Assembly: GCF_932526225.1 (NCBI RefSeq)
Contig: NC_064040.1
Coordinates: 14,566,494 to 14,630,493, forward strand
Length of the DNA stretch: 64,000 bases
DNA from: Nematostella vectensis
Lineage: Eukaryota; Cnidaria; Anthozoa; Actiniaria; Edwardsiidae
Reading direction: 5' to 3'
In this document: piece by piece, positions 12,601 through 22,985 of the stretch
Layout: each line of letters begins with the position of its first letter
Position numbering within the stretch: the first letter of the stretch is position 1
Notes under the pieces: model-generated
Told to the model about the DNA's origin: nothing
Database searches by the model: none
What the model saw: only the letters and a program-made list of their open reading frames with translations
Made by a program: the position numbers and the translations under genes

Positions 12601-15600
12601 TCTCTCTATCAGACCCTGTACCCCTATCTCTCCATCAGACCCTGTACCCCTATCTCTCTATCAGACCCTGTACCCCTACCTCTCCATCAGACCCTGTATC
12701 CCTATCTCTCCATCAGACCCTGTACCCCGATCTCTCCATCAGACCCTGTACCCCGATCTCTCCATCAGACCCTGTACCCCTATCTCTCCATCAGACCCTG
12801 TACCCCGATCTCTCCATCAGACCCTGTACCCCGATCTCTCCATCAGACCCTGTACCCCGATCTCTCCATCAGACCCTGTACCCCGATCTCTCCATCAGAC
12901 CCTGTACCCCTACCTCTCCATCAGACCCTGTACCCTGATCTCTCCATCAGACCCTGCACCCCTACCTCTCCATCAGACCCTGCACCCCTATTTCTCCATC
13001 AGACCCTGTACCCCTATCTCTCCATCAGACCCTGTACCCCTATCTCTCCATTAGACCCTGTACCCCTATCTCTCCATCAGACCCTGTACCCCTACCTCTC
13101 CATCAGACCCTGTACCCCTATCTCTCCATCAGACCCTGTACCCCTATCTCTCCATCAGACCCTGTACCCCTATCTCTCTATCAGACCCTGTACCCCTACC
13201 TCTCCATCAGACCCTGTACCCCTATCTCTCCATCAGACCCTGTACCCCTATCTCTCCATCAGACCCTGTACCCCTATCTCTCCATCAGACCCTGTATTCC
13301 GATCTCTCCATCAGACCCTGTACCCCGATCTCTCCATCAGACCCTGTACCCCGATCTCTCCATCAGACCCTGTACCCCTATCTCTCCATCAGACCCTGTA
13401 CCCCTATCTCTCCATCAGACCCTGTACCCCTATCTCTCCATCAGACCCTGTACCCTGATATCTCCATCAGACCCTGTACCCCTATCTCTCCATCAGACCC
13501 TGTACCCCGATCTCTCCATCAGACCCTGTACCCCGATCTCTCCATCAGACCCTGTACCCCTATCTCTCCATCAGGCCCTGTACCCCTATCTCTCCATCAG
13601 ACCCTGTACCCCGATCTCTCCATCAGACCCTGTACCCCGATCTCTCCATCAGACCCTGTACCCCCTATCTCTCCATCAGACTCTGTACCCCCTATCTCTC
13701 CATCAGACCCTGTACCCCCTATCTCTCCATTAGACCCTGTACCCCGATCTCTCCATCAGACCCTGTACCCCGATCTCTCCATCAGACCCTGTACCCCTAC
13801 CTCTCCATCAGACCCTGTACCCCTACCTCTCCATCAGACCCTGTACCCCTACCTCTCCATCAGACCCTGTACCCCTACCTCTCCATCAGACCCTGTACCC
13901 CTATCTCTCCATCAGACCCTGTACCCCGATCTCTCCATCAGACCCTGTACCCCGATCTCTCCATCAGACCCTGTACCCCTATCTCTCCATCAGACCCTGT
14001 ACCCCTATCTCTCCATCAGACCCTGTACCCCGATCTCTCCATCAGACCCTGTACCCCGATCTCTCCATCAGACCCTGTACCCCGATCTCTCCATCAGACC
14101 CTGTACCCCGATCTCTCCATCAGACCCTGTACCCCGATCTCTCCATCAGACCCTGTACCCCCTATCTCTCCATCAGACCCTGTACCCCCTATCTCTCCAT
14201 CAGACCCTGTACCCCCTATCTCTCCATTAGACCCTGTACCCCCTATCTCTCCATCAGACCCTGTACCCCGATCTCTCCATCAGACCCTGTACCCCGATCT
14301 CTCCATTAGACCCTGTACCATTACCTCTCCATCAGACCCTGTACCCCTACCTCTCCATCAGACCCTGTACCCGTACCTCTCCATCAGACCCTGTACCCGT
14401 ACCTCTCCATCAGACCCTATACCCCGATCTCTCCATCAGACCCTGTACCCCGATCTCTCCATCAGACCCTGTACCCCGATCTCTCCATCAGACCCTGTAC
14501 CCCTATCTCTCTATCAGACCCTGTACCCCGATCTCTCCATCAGACCCTGTACCCCGATCTCTCCATCAGACCCTGTACCCCTATCTCTCTATCAGACCCT
14601 GTACCCCGATCTCTCCATCAGACCCTGTACCCCTATCTCTCCATCAGACCCTGTACCCCTATCTCTCCATCAGACCCTGTACCCCGATCTCTCCATCAGA
14701 CCCTGTACCCCGATCTCTCCATCAGACCCTGTACCCCGATCTCTCCATCAGACCCTGTACCCCTACCTCTCCATCAGACCCTGTACCCCTACCTCTCCAT
14801 CAGACCCTGTACCCCTACCTCTCCATCAGACCCTGTACCCCTACCTCTCCATCAGACCCTGTACCCCTATCCCTCCATCAGACCCTGTACCCCTATCTCT
14901 CCATCAGACCCTGTACCCCGATCTCTCCATCAGACCCTGTACCCCGATCTCTCCATCAGACCCTGTACCCCGATCTCTCCATCAGACCCTGTACCCCGAT
15001 CTCTCCATCAGACCCTGTACCCCGATCTCTCCATCAGACCCTGCACCCCGATCTCTCCATCAGACCCTGTACCCCGATCTCTCCATCAGACCCTGTACCC
15101 CGATCTCTCCATCAGACCCTGTACCCCGATCTCTCCATCAGACCCTGTACCCCCTATCTCTCCATCAGACCCTGTACCCCCTATCTCTCCATCAGACCCT
15201 GTACCCCCTATCTCTCCATCAGACCCTGTACCCCCTATCTCTCCATTAGACCCTGTACCCCCTATCTCTCCATCAGACCCTGTACCCCGATCTCTCCATC
15301 AGACCCTGTACCCCGATCTCTCCATTAGACCCTGTACCATTACCTCTCCATCAGACCCTGTACCCGTACCTCTCCATCAGACCCTGTACCCGTACCTCTC
15401 CATCAGACCCTATACCCCGATCTCTCCATCAGACCCTGTACCCCGATCTCTCCATCAGACCCTGTACCCCGATCTCTCCATCAGACCCTGTACCCCTATC
15501 TCTCTATCAGACCCTGTACCCCGATCTCTCCATCAGACCCTGTACCCCGATCTCTCCATCAGACCCTGTACCCCTATCTCTCTATCAGACCCTGTACCCC

Positions 15601-18600
15601 GATCTCTCCATCAGACCCTGTACCCCTATCTCTCCATCAGACCCTGTACCCCGATCTCTCCATCAGACCCTGTACCCCGATCTCTCCATCAGACCCTGTA
15701 CCCCGATCTCTCCATCAGACCCTGTACCCCGATCTCTCCATCAGACCCTGTACCCCTACCTCTCCATCAGACCCTGTACCCCTACCTCTCCATCAGACCC
15801 TGTACCCCTACCTCTCCATCAGACCCTGTACCCCTACCTCTCCATCAGACCCTGTACCCCTATCCCTCCATCAGACCCTGTACCCCGATCTCTCCATCAG
15901 ACCCTGTACCCCGATCTCTCCATCAGACCCTGTACCCCTATCTCTCCATCAGACCCTGTACCCCTATCTCTCCATCAGACCCTGTACCCTGATCTCTCCA
16001 TCAGACCCTGTACCCCTACCTCTCCATCAGACCCTGTACCCCTACCTCTCCATCAGACCCTGTACCCCTACCTCTCCATCAGACCCTGTACCCCTATCTC
16101 TCCATCAGACCCTGTACCCGTACCTCTCCATCAGACCCTATACCCCTATCTCTCCATCAGACCCTGTACCCCGATCTCTCCATCAGACCCTGTACCCCGA
16201 TCTCTCCATCAGACCCTGTACCCCGATCTCTCCATCAGACCCTGTACCCCTATCTCTCTATCAGACCCTGTACCCCGATCTCTCCATCAGACCCTGTACC
16301 CCGATCTCTCCATCAGACCCTGTACCCTGATCTCTCCATCAGACCCTGTACCCCTATCTCTCCATCAGACCCTGTACCCGTATCTCTCCATCAGACCCTG
16401 TACCCTGATCTCTCCATCAGACCCTGTACCCCGATCTCTCCATCAGACCCTGTACCCCGATCTCTCCATCAGACCCTGTACCCCGATCTCTCCATCAGAC
16501 CCTGTACCCCTACCTCTCCATCAGACCCTGTACCCCTACCTCTCCATCAGACCCTGTACCCCTACCTCTCCATCAGACCCTGTACCCCGATCTCTCCATC
16601 AGACCCTGTACCCCGATCTCTCCATCAGACCCTGTACCCCTTTCTCTCCATCAGACCCTGCATCCTACCTCTCCATTAGACTCTGTATCCCCTTGTTCGG
16701 AGGTTTTGAAGTTGGTGTCTCTTCAAAGAAGAATGGATCATCCTCCGTGCTAAGCTTTGGTGTAATATTTTTTGCTTCTGTGTTAATCACAGTAAGAGGA
16801 GTGGCGGAGATCTCTTCATTATCTTTGTCACCATCAACAACACTTTGATTTTCTTGGCTTGCCTTTTTGTTATTAGATCTAATGAATATAGAAAAAGGAT
16901 AAAGTTAAGATTTCTAGACGAGTTATTGAAAATGAATTACTAAACATTTCTTGTTTTGGAATAGCTTAGGGGTTTCATTTAGGCCTGGTGGCCAGCAGAA
17001 CAGCCAGCTACTATTTTCTGAGCTCTGACTACTTTAAAAAAAGTAGATTAATGTTTAATTTGAACTAATAAAATAACATAACCTCCACTCCCTAGTTATT
17101 AATCTCCACTGCCTACTCTGAAACTTAATGAACTCCCTGCTCCATAATCAACTATGACCAATCAATTGCGTTTTTGTTTGCAATTAAATGGTTTATGGTG
17201 CAACAGTATGACTAGTAGTTTACATGGTAAATTGACTACTCTCTCTTAACAAGGCAAGGATCTAATTTCTTGCAAATTGGCAGTTGCAAAGCCATATGAG
17301 TTTGACTATAAGTTCTTATGCTTTTAACAGCAAATTCATACTAGGAAGTCTTTGATGACTTTTGATTAAAAGAATTTTAGGTATGAGTTAAATGATTTAA
17401 TGAAATTAATTTCCAACACATTTTAACATTTTTTTAGCATTTCAGAAATACAAATATTTCAAAAATTTCCCTGTGTCCTGTAGCACATTCCCAGAATCCA
17501 TGCATATTAATCATCTTCAATCCAAAAATTTTGTGTCCATTTATTATCGTGAGCCAACCCCCAACCCTTTAACACACACTTTAAGGCTAGGGTAGTTCAG
17601 CCGCCCCTGCTTTTGTAAGCCATCTATAAAAGCATATGTAGTATAATTACACTTTAACCACACTCACTTTTTAATAGGCTCATCTTTAATAATTGGCACA
17701 CGTTTGAGGAAATGTGAGATTGGTTTGGCCTCCGGCTGATGATAAGGCAGTTTTAGAAGAGATTCTGTGGATAAAAAGTGTTAGGGCAGATGTTGTTTTC
17801 TAAGAAGTTTCATTTACCTACTGGAGTTTACTTTCTGTGGAAAACTCACAGTACTCAATCATAGTTAGTAGAGGAGACTGGTTAAGAAACTGTATATTTC
17901 AAAGTGTAAAAAATAGGTATTTTGTGATGTTGAACAACCCTTTAAAATGGCCATGAACATGCACGGACCAAGAGTACAGCAAAAGAAAACATTTGTATGA
18001 GAGTAATAAATACATGTATTTAAAACAATTTATTTGGGAAAATTGCTATTTTATTCATTTTTTCCTAATCTGTCTTTATCATTTTGCTATTGTTATTACA
18101 TCCTTTGCTACAAAATTAGTTTAATACAGCCATATATGCTATGTTAAGTGCCGAGCAGGGCTAACATTATATGGAGTACAGCTCTATCAAATAATCTCTG
18201 TGATCTTACACAGTAATAGCATTTGAATCTGCATCAATACTGTGAAGTTTTGAAAACAATGATAGTGTTGGTATTGATACAAAGATCAAATATTATTTGT
18301 TTACTATTCTTTTATATTGTAAGCTTGTCCTGTGCCCTCACACAGGCACATGACAGGGCCAAAAACCAAACAAGGTTTGAGGCCTTTGAAGTCGGCCATG
18401 TTTCCTATGTCTCCTACCCAGTCTCATCTACACCTCAAATACCACCTTCACGTCTAGTTAGGGGTGAACATGTCCAACTAAGTGATTTACTTCTCAAATA
18501 AGCATCCTGCCGTCCCTCTAGTAACGTACCTCTGACCATTCTCTGACTTTCACTGTGAATTAACTGAATTGCAGCTTTCTTCATTTTCCGTGGTTTTGGA

Positions 18601-19459
18601 GACTGAGAATAGAATACAAAAACAGTAAGTAGTTTCGACGCACATAAATGAGCATGTTTTTCTTTCTATATCTGGGGTTATTCATCATTTATTTTAGGGG
18701 GGGCATTTTGAGCAAAAGTGTGTTGTTTTGATTTTCTTTGTTGTTTGTTTGTTGTAGAAAAAAAAATTTCCAATCATTTTCTATGGCATGTACTATCAAA
18801 CATGATATTGACAGTTCATCATCCACAACATTTTGATTGTAAAATGATGAATAAATTCCTGGTCAGTAGCCGATCTAGGGGGAGGGTTTAGGAGGATTAC
18901 CCTCTCCCCCTTTGGGCTGCCAGAAAGCCATATGTAACAACAATTTACCCCCTCCCCCCTTTGTCACTGAGCCAAACCACCCCTTTAACGAAAAGCTAGA
19001 TCCGCCCCTGCTGGTCTATGGAAAACTATGGGAAATTGGTTAAATAAAGATCATGAATATATCAGTTGGATGACTAAATCAAAAAATCTGACCGATGATG
19101 TAGGTTGTTGACGAATCTAGGAACACAGATCAAAATTACCCTGTTCCCACGCTTAGCCTTGGTATTCGAGCCCCCAAATTCATCTTTATCTTTGTCCTCT
19201 GAATCACTGCCTTCGTTAGCTGGGGCTTCGTTTTCCTCGTTCGAGTCATGTTCAGAGGTAGAACTCAAAGGTTTTTCCTCTGTATCCGAAGGGACGCCGT
19301 TTTCCGCGCCATTGCTTTCCTCCCCTATCTCGGCATCAAATAAGTCATTATTCGACGCAAAAGACTACAAAAAAAAATCCACGTCAATATTGTACGTTAA
19401 AATGATAATTCGGTACCATGGCACCTATTTACCTGTAAAACATCTACAGCAGACGCCAT
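618..19459 (-). CDS. CLSPN: Claspin, 14 exons, C-terminus beyond window edge
   Basis: Nuclear adaptor that brings CHK1 to ATR at stalled forks. Exons, right to left: 19433-19459, 19140-19364, 18530-18602, 17668-17764, 16669-16878, 7131-7252, 6774-6920, 5694-6409, 5289-5333, 4817-4947, 3956-4414, 3411-3584, 2385-2646, 618-720. All junctions are GT-AG and phases match, giving about 930 residues. Recognisable claspin blocks: [10 protein letters not shown] and [17 protein letters not shown] near the N-terminus, [60 protein letters not shown] and [18 protein letters not shown]. The CHK1-docking motif occurs twice, as [11 protein letters not shown] and [11 protein letters not shown]. The protein is rich in acidic runs, as in the family. 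The ATG at 19459 opens MASAVDVLQ, directly before a good donor. Human claspin is about 1340 residues, so the basic C-terminal region is missing here. The final exon (618-720) is the least certain; it rests on its splice sites, phase and a weak match. Confidence 0.93.
880..2400. repeat. About 75-bp minisatellite in claspin intron, anchored at exon donor
   Basis: About 20 imperfect copies. On the minus strand each unit carries roughly 35 nt like the end of the claspin exon at 2385-2646 (GAGAGATACATTCCTTAGG, coding RDTFLR), then GTGAGTGGTTCTTGCTAACT and a G-rich tract. The authentic junction has the same order: GAGGAGTTG, GTAAGTGATTCTTGCTAACT. C-tract length and unit ends vary. Around 1150-1310 the pattern is interrupted by about 150 bp of unrelated sequence. 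Confidence 0.92.
2690..3340. repeat. 18-bp minisatellite in claspin intron
   Basis: About 36 copies of an 18-bp unit with plus-strand consensus GGAAACAGGGTGAGTCCA and variants with AAAGAGAGTC. It lies in the intron between claspin exons 3411-3584 and 2385-2646. Because 18 is a multiple of three, it produces long repetitive open frames on both strands that are not genes. It does not resemble either flanking exon end. A single related stretch (CCCTGTTTGCTC on the minus strand, near 3373) in the same intron may be the ancestor. Confidence 0.92.
7325..16690. repeat. 9.3-kb, 26-bp minisatellite in claspin intron, anchored at exon donor
   Basis: About 360 copies of a 26-bp unit with a few 27-bp variants, plus-strand consensus CCATCAGACCCTGTACCCC followed by TATCTCT, GATCTCT or TACCTCT. 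The right end merges into claspin exon 16669-16878. The last coding bases there, on the minus strand, are GGGGATACAGAGTCTAATGG then AGAG and donor GTAGG; the unit reads GGGGTACAGGGTCTGATGG, AGAG, then RTAGG. Blocks of variants recur at about 3.3 kb (for example the unit with ACCATTACC near 11005 and 14316), which shows higher-order duplication. It lies wholly in the intron before exon 7131-7252. Confidence 0.95.
18863..19012. repeat. Possible short MITE in claspin intron
   Basis: A G/C-tract-rich stretch of about 150 bp runs from GCCGATCTAGGGGGAGGG to GCTAGATCCGCCCCTG. The ends look loosely inverted (GATCTAG / CTAGATC with a G-run and a C-run). Similar C/G-rich ends recur near 45122, 55600 and 17600, so it is probably a repeat-family member. 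No protein is encoded. Confidence 0.35.
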
Positions 19460-19902
19460 GATTTTGGTAGGAAAATATCTAGAACTTCGCTTTGTTGAAC
19501 TTTGCTTTTCCAACCATATTATAAATATTCGCGCCAAAAGTGAATTCTGAGCCCTTAGTCTAAAGACCAGCGGGTTTTAACACAGGGAGCCCTAACGCCT
19601 GCCACAAGGAAAACTGCAAGAATGAAAAATTGTTTTTCAAATCTATTATTTTATGCGCAGTTATTTTTTTTGCGATTTCAGCATATTATCAGGGTCAGTA
19701 AAATCGCGTCATGGGATTTTTCTGTCTATTTTTAACCAACAGTCTTTAATAACTGTTGAGCCCGTCGATTTAATGGCCAGCGGTACAGCTATTCTAAAAG
19801 AAGAAAGAAAGAAAGTATAAGCAGCCATATTTGATTCCGTCGAGATTAGAAAGTTTTTAATTCATATTTATTGTCCCTTTGAGGGTTGCTCTTATCAGTG
19901 AG
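19460..19902. promoter_or_regulatory. Divergent claspin/GTF2E2 promoter interval
   Basis: 443 bp separate the claspin ATG (minus, 19459) from the GTF2E2 ATG (plus, 19903), so both 5' UTRs and start regions must lie here or overlap. No TATA box stands out next to either ATG. The motif TTCGCGCCAAAA near 19528 resembles an E2F site (TTSGCGCS), which would suit a replication-checkpoint gene. That regulatory reading is inference. Confidence 0.6.
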
Positions 19903-20769
19903 ATGGACCCCTCATTACTCAAGGACTTACAAGACTTTAAAAAACGTAGTGCAAGTCAACCGACAGTCGAAGCTAAGAAAGCAAAGCCATCGAGTAAAAA
20001 ACCGTCGGGATCTAAATCGAGGGCACCTCCAAAACATCTACCGAAAGAACTACTTCAACCCAAAAAGGCCTCAAGCCCAACACTCGACAAAAACCATCTA
20101 AAACTCAGAAGTAATAAGAGGTTTGTTGTTATCGCTAAGATTGTCGATTTTATGAAAAACAGGCATTTAACTCGACAATTTGAGCCGCTTTCACTGGACG
20201 AAATACTGGACAAAATAAACTACACAGATATCAATCCAAATGACAAGTCTTGGCTTGAAAATAACGCACTAAAAGAGAACCCAAAGCTTGCCTTCAAGGA
20301 CGGGAAATTTGCGTTTAGTCCGAAATATCATATTCGTGATAAGAAGCAATTAGTAAAATTGCTGGAAAAGCATGAAGAGAGGGGTCATGGAGGTATTCTC
20401 CTTGATGATGTACGGGAGAGCCTGCCAGATGCCGATAAGATAGTACGCAATGTTAGTAGTCGCATCATGTTTATAACTAGGTCATGTGACAAGAAAGTTC
20501 TTCTGTTTTATAATAATAAGGGTTATAAGATGGAAATAGATGAAGAGTTTCAAAAACACTGGCGAGCAGTGTCCGTTGATGGCATTGGTGAAGCAGATAT
20601 TGAAAAATATTTGGTGAAGGCTGGTATATCAACCATGCAGGATACAGGGGTCAAAAGAACCCAGCAAATGCCGCAGCGCAAAAAGGCAAAAAGGAAGAAG
20701 CAGTTTAAAAAGCTCAATGTGCACTTGGATGAGAGCACACTTAGAGATTATGGTCAAGACAATCATTGA
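19903..20769 (+). CDS. GTF2E2: Transcription initiation factor IIE subunit beta, intronless
   Basis: The beta subunit of TFIIE acts in the RNA polymerase II preinitiation complex, pairing with TFIIE alpha to recruit and control TFIIH. This 288-residue protein is near the human length. It opens with MDPSLLKDLQDFKKRS, as in vertebrate TFIIE beta, followed by a Lys/Ser-rich stretch. The core has two winged-helix regions, including LSLDEILDKINYTDI, NPKLAFKDGKFAFSPKY and RDKKQLVKLLEKHEERG, then GGILLDDVRESLPDA and DEEFQKHWRAVSVD. The C-terminus is basic (RKKAKRKKQFKK) and ends with a short acidic region. The open frame extends 8 codons upstream without another ATG, so 19903 is the start. A polyadenylation signal AATAAA lies at 20840. 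It has one exon; claspin lies head-to-head. Confidence 0.96.
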   Translation: MDPSLLKDLQDFKKRSASQPTVEAKKAKPSSKKPSGSKSRAPPKHLPKELLQPKKASSPTLDKNHLKLRSNKRFVVIAKIVDFMKNRHLTRQFEPLSLDEILDKINYTDINPNDKSWLENNALKENPKLAFKDGKFAFSPKYHIRDKKQLVKLLEKHEERGHGGILLDDVRESLPDADKIVRNVSSRIMFITRSCDKKVLLFYNNKGYKMEIDEEFQKHWRAVSVDGIGEADIEKYLVKAGISTMQDTGVKRTQQMPQRKKAKRKKQFKKLNVHLDESTLRDYGQDNH

Positions 20770-21097
20770 CAGACATACATAGAACTATTTTAATGTCATT
20801 GTCACTTATCATTGCCAATATTATTATATAGAAAATTGTAATAAATAATGGATCAAGTGAAACTCTAGTGTTGTAAGGATTTCATGTATGGCGATAGCAA
20901 CTCCTCATAATTCATTACTGATTATTTTCTTTTTGACTGTGAAATGGCTGAGCTACTGAAATATCTTTTTCAGTTTAATACTATCATGTATAAAGTGGTA
21001 ATAAATATTGTATCAAGTTAAACTAGATTTGTAAGTATTTGATGTGTAGCAATAGTGACACCTCATAATTTATTACTAATTATTCTTTTTGATTGTG

Positions 21098-21400
21098 GGG
21101 TGCAACCAAAATAGTGGACCTATACGGGGAGGGGGGGGTTTCTGACGAAAATTGACTTCCCCTGAAACATAAATGGGACGGGACGTTCATTATCAGATTT
21201 GGCTGTAAAAAAGTCTGACTTATAGATACATACCAGAGACATACAAGAGTGATCTAGAATACCTTTTTTTATCTAATATGCTTATGCTTTATAGTTTTGT
21301 TTACAAACAGGGTTTTTATTGCAAACCGGAAGTTGACTTTTTCTTTGTGGGTGGGGGGGGGGGGGGTGCAAATGCAACCCCCTGGGTACGGGCCTGGTAT
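21098..21400 (+). repeat. MITE-like repeat, copy 1
   Basis: A non-coding element with poly-G tracts near both ends, ending in CCTGGGTACGGGCCTGG. Internal blocks GGGACGTTCATTATCAGATT and GCTTATGCTTTATAGTTTTG recur, in opposite orientation, at 22683-22985. Terminal inverted repeats are not clean, so the exact class is unresolved. Confidence 0.6.
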
Positions 21401-22682
21401 AGCTAGAGTTGTATTATTTTAAACATAGTTATCATGGCATCATCAAATGCTGTCATGACTTGTCTAGCAATCTAGGGTATTGGAATGTTGAAACACTTTG
21501 TGATTGAATCATTTAACAGCATATTTACACTTTACTTATCAGTTGGCTGAAATGATGGCAAGAGAAGCTATGATTGTAGTTACAATTGCTTTGACAATAT
21601 CATTGGGAAATTGTATCAATAAAAATAAAAGTTGTGTTAAACCTTGCATTTTCAATGTTCTCTGCCCAAAATTCTTTCATGCTTTGTCAATCCCAGGACA
21701 AAAGAAGTTTACACATTAACAAACCTAACAAATTTCTCAACATATAGCCAAAACATAGTAACAGAGCTCAAGATATAGAATTACGGTATAGCTATACATG
21801 CGACCTAGTTTTCGTAGAATGTCGTTTGGGCACCCTGTTGTGTCACATCTCGCCCAGGCCCCCGCTACATTAGAGGGTCATCTACACCGTCACGACATCA
21901 CAAGCTTCCACCAAACAGGACATAACCGGTCTAACAGGATATTCACAGATGTGTTTTAACTCTTTTTTTTACGTCCCCACTTTTATGCTTCAAAGTTCGT
22001 ATACGAACAACGCACGCAACTCCGAGATCCCTGGATACGATATCGCGTAACAAAGACCATGTGGGAAAGAGAGAAGGCGGGGTATCCACAGTGATGGTAA
22101 CCCCTTTGTGGATTAACAATGTAGATGTACATTGCAAATTAAATTTGCTACACAAGAGAAGATGTATACGAACCTGAAGAGTTCGAACTTCTCTTTGCGT
22201 GCAAAACCACGCCCAATAGGCCCCACCCCCTCTTCTTGATTTTTATGTACAGACCTGACTGGACAACGCGTAACACTCATCGCTTTACCCAGAAAGCAGC
22301 AGAAAAGAAACACAGACGCTCGGGATTCCTGTGGCGATGGGTCGAGCGCGAGGAGCTGAAGACGAGTTACGAATTTCCTGGCATTGTCCCCTCCCCCCTT
22401 AAAAAGGAATTTGCCGATCACAGGAAACCCTGTTTAGATTCACTCACGGCTTCTAACGTTAAGAGAGGCCTGCGGAAGAGGCTATCTTTGAATATATCTT
22501 GGAGCAACTATATGCTACAAACAAAGAGACGTCACTGCTAGGGCAATCTGCATGGACATGCTACACACATCACAAGCCAGCCATCGCTTCCTAAAAATAC
22601 TTGTCAGACCTCAGATTGGGATGATGTCTTAGTACAAGTCGCTTATTGCCCAATGATGCTCAGATGTACAATAGTATTGGCG

Positions 22683-22985
22683 ACATACAGGGTCGTACCC
22701 AGAAGGGTGCAGGGGAGCCCACAACGGCCGAAGGTCCACTTTTGGTTCTCAATAGACGGCTATCTGAAGACAAAACTATAAAGCATAAGCTAGATCACTC
22801 TGGTATGTAGCCAAATCCGACAATAAACGTCCCGTGGAGATAGTGCAAAGGCATAAAAAAATCCCCCTTTGTTCTTTCGGGGGTGGTCAGATTTCTATCA
22901 GAGAACTCCCCTCCCCCCGGAAAAATTTTAAAAAGGGGCGGGCCTGTGCCCCCCCCCCCCCCCAATATTGCCAGGCCTGCTATGG
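22683..22985 (-). repeat. MITE-like repeat, copy 2 (inverted)
   Basis: Reverse-complement relative of the repeat at 21098-21400. On the minus strand it carries GGGACGTTTATTGTCGGATT, ACATACCAGAGTGATCTAG and GCTTATGCTTTATAGTTTTG, and ends in CTGGGTACGACCCTG. The two copies have diverged by substitutions and by small indels. Confidence 0.6.

Noticed and set aside
7325-16690. CRISPR-like regular repeat array
   Set aside because: Units are contiguous without unique spacers, in a eukaryotic intron.
22113-22541. Overlapping frames on both strands of about 100 codons
   Set aside because: Mutually overlapping, low-complexity charged composition, no recognisable domain.
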